Shown in pieces: positions 13,372 through 14,144 of a stretch of 14,144 nucleotides of DNA (positions are counted from its first letter, which is position 1; every line of letters begins with the position of its first letter). Source of the stretch: Syntrophaceae bacterium UBA4778 (lineage in GTDB: Bacteria > Desulfobacterota > Syntrophia > Syntrophales > UBA4778); the NCBI GenBank assembly GCA_002403175.1, contig DHHG01000043.1, positions 1-14,144 on the forward strand. The letters are read 5' to 3'. The notes below the pieces were generated by a model. It saw nothing but the letters and a program-made list of their open reading frames with translations, did no database searches and had not been told where the DNA came from. Made by a program: the position numbers and the translations under genes.

Positions 13372-14144
13372 ATGTCAAAGTCACAGGATATAGAAATCAA
13401 TCCGGCCAGGCGTATCCTTAGATGGGAAAGCGCGCTGAGCGGCAGCATCTTTACCGGCACAGAAAAGATTCGAAGCGGATACGGTAACGGTGATTGCCTC
13501 TTTTTCGATTTTTATCACAGGGTCTTTGCTCTGGCAGACGGGAGCGAACGGTTTTCCCGTGCATCGAGGGAGATTCTTTCCAGGCTCTCTCAGGAATTAT
13601 CTCTGAACGGCGTTCCCGGTACTGCCGGCGAATGGAAATCGCTGATCAATAGCAGGATATATCCTGCGCAGAAATACCAGCACAAGACCACTTTCAGTTG
13701 TGTTGCCATCAGAGGAGATGAAAACGGAATCGTGCTGATCATCGCACACGGAGGCGACAGCACGGTGATGGTCGTGGATTCGGAGAATGGTGAAGTCCTG
13801 TTTCAGACCGATCGCAATATGGTCTTTGCAGGACGGAGTCAGGAAATCGTTGACGTAATCGAGTATCCGGTTACCAGCCATAATATCCGGGTAATTATCT
13901 CCAGCGACGGCCTGGAAGATCTGTCCCGATTTTGCAGTCGACAGCTCTTTCCATTTCACTTCCCCGAAGCCTGCGTCACGCTCCCTGTGGACCGCATCTG
14001 TGAGCGGATGGAGCGTGTGCTGGGGGAAAATTCCGGATTATTCGAGCACGATGATATTGCATTGATTGCATTGGACCCGTTTCAATTATTCAGCATGCCA
14101 GCACGGAATGTGCTGATCGGAGGAACGCAGCCCTACGAGGAAAA
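13372..14144 (+). CDS. PP2C-like serine/threonine phosphatase, C-terminus cut by window edge
   Basis: An open frame from the ATG at 13372 (AGGGA box at about 13361) runs without a stop to the window edge, giving 257 residues. PP2C phosphatases use two metal ions held by aspartates to remove phosphate from Ser/Thr. The spaced PP2C motifs are visible: FALADGS (52-58, Asp56), TTFSCVAI (106-113), IIAHGGDSTVMVVD (123-136, Asp129), VIISSDGLEDL (174-184, Asp179) and EHDDIALIAL (225-234, Asp227/Asp228). The metal-binding aspartates are therefore kept, although the sequence is divergent and begins with about 20 extra residues. It follows DUF35 gene 2 by 21 bp on the same strand, so it is likely part of the same transcript. 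An SpoIIE/RsbU-type role controlling a partner-switching regulator is possible. The substrate is unknown. Confidence 0.72.
   Translation, partial: MSKSQDIEINPARRILRWESALSGSIFTGTEKIRSGYGNGDCLFFDFYHRVFALADGSERFSRASREILSRLSQELSLNGVPGTAGEWKSLINSRIYPAQKYQHKTTFSCVAIRGDENGIVLIIAHGGDSTVMVVDSENGEVLFQTDRNMVFAGRSQEIVDVIEYPVTSHNIRVIISSDGLEDLSRFCSRQLFPFHFPEACVTLPVDRICERMERVLGENSGLFEHDDIALIALDPFQLFSMPARNVLIGGTQPYEE

Overview
The window looks like a chromosomal stretch of an anaerobic, motile, Gram-negative bacterium, most plausibly a Desulfobacterota (deltaproteobacterial) lineage such as the Syntrophales. This is inferred from an LpxA-type lipid A gene, a chemotaxis receptor behind a flagellar-type promoter, ferredoxin/flavodoxin electron carriers, and an acyl-CoA dehydrogenase/thiolase-fold/DUF35 cluster of the kind found in anaerobic degraders. 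No tRNA, rRNA, insertion sequence, CRISPR array or phage gene was seen.

Left part (1-4945): a DTW-domain tRNA-modification gene leads into a divergent lpxA-like gene that runs off the left edge (both minus strand). A chemoreceptor gene without a periplasmic sensor domain (+) follows, preceded by an excellent sigma-28 site. It converges on a complete htpG chaperone gene (-).

Middle (5170-8487, minus strand): an EFR1-type flavodoxin/ferredoxin gene is followed by a cysteine-rich 4Fe-4S protein whose frame is broken at a run of eight G. A glutamate/dicarboxylate-symporter homologue (DAACS family) comes next, with several substrate- and cation-site residues replaced.

Right part (8488-14144): a 426-bp divergent intergenic region holds five TGTTCC/GGAACA half-sites and, about 110-170 bp downstream of them, a good sigma-54 (-24/-12) promoter. 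This is the layout of an enhancer-controlled catabolic operon. The plus-strand operon is acyl-CoA dehydrogenase, DUF35 zinc-ribbon/OB protein, thiolase-fold protein 1, thiolase-fold protein 2, a second DUF35 protein, and a PP2C-like phosphatase that runs off the right edge. After the dehydrogenase, gaps are only 9-21 bp, indicating co-transcription.

The most interesting element is this operon. Two divergent thiolase-fold subunits, each next to its own DUF35 partner in mirror order, appear to lack the nucleophilic cysteine (clear in the second, probable in the first). Both carry Tyr where ordinary thiolases have the His of the HD motif. This resembles the thiolase-fold/DUF35 aldolases of steroid side-chain degradation more than a classical thiolase. 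I infer a CoA-ester C-C cleavage (retro-aldol) or unusual thiolase complex working after the acyl-CoA dehydrogenase, under sigma-54 control and possibly tied to a phosphatase-based switch. Substrate and reaction cannot be told from sequence alone; a benzoylsuccinyl-CoA thiolase (BbsAB-like) role is the main alternative.
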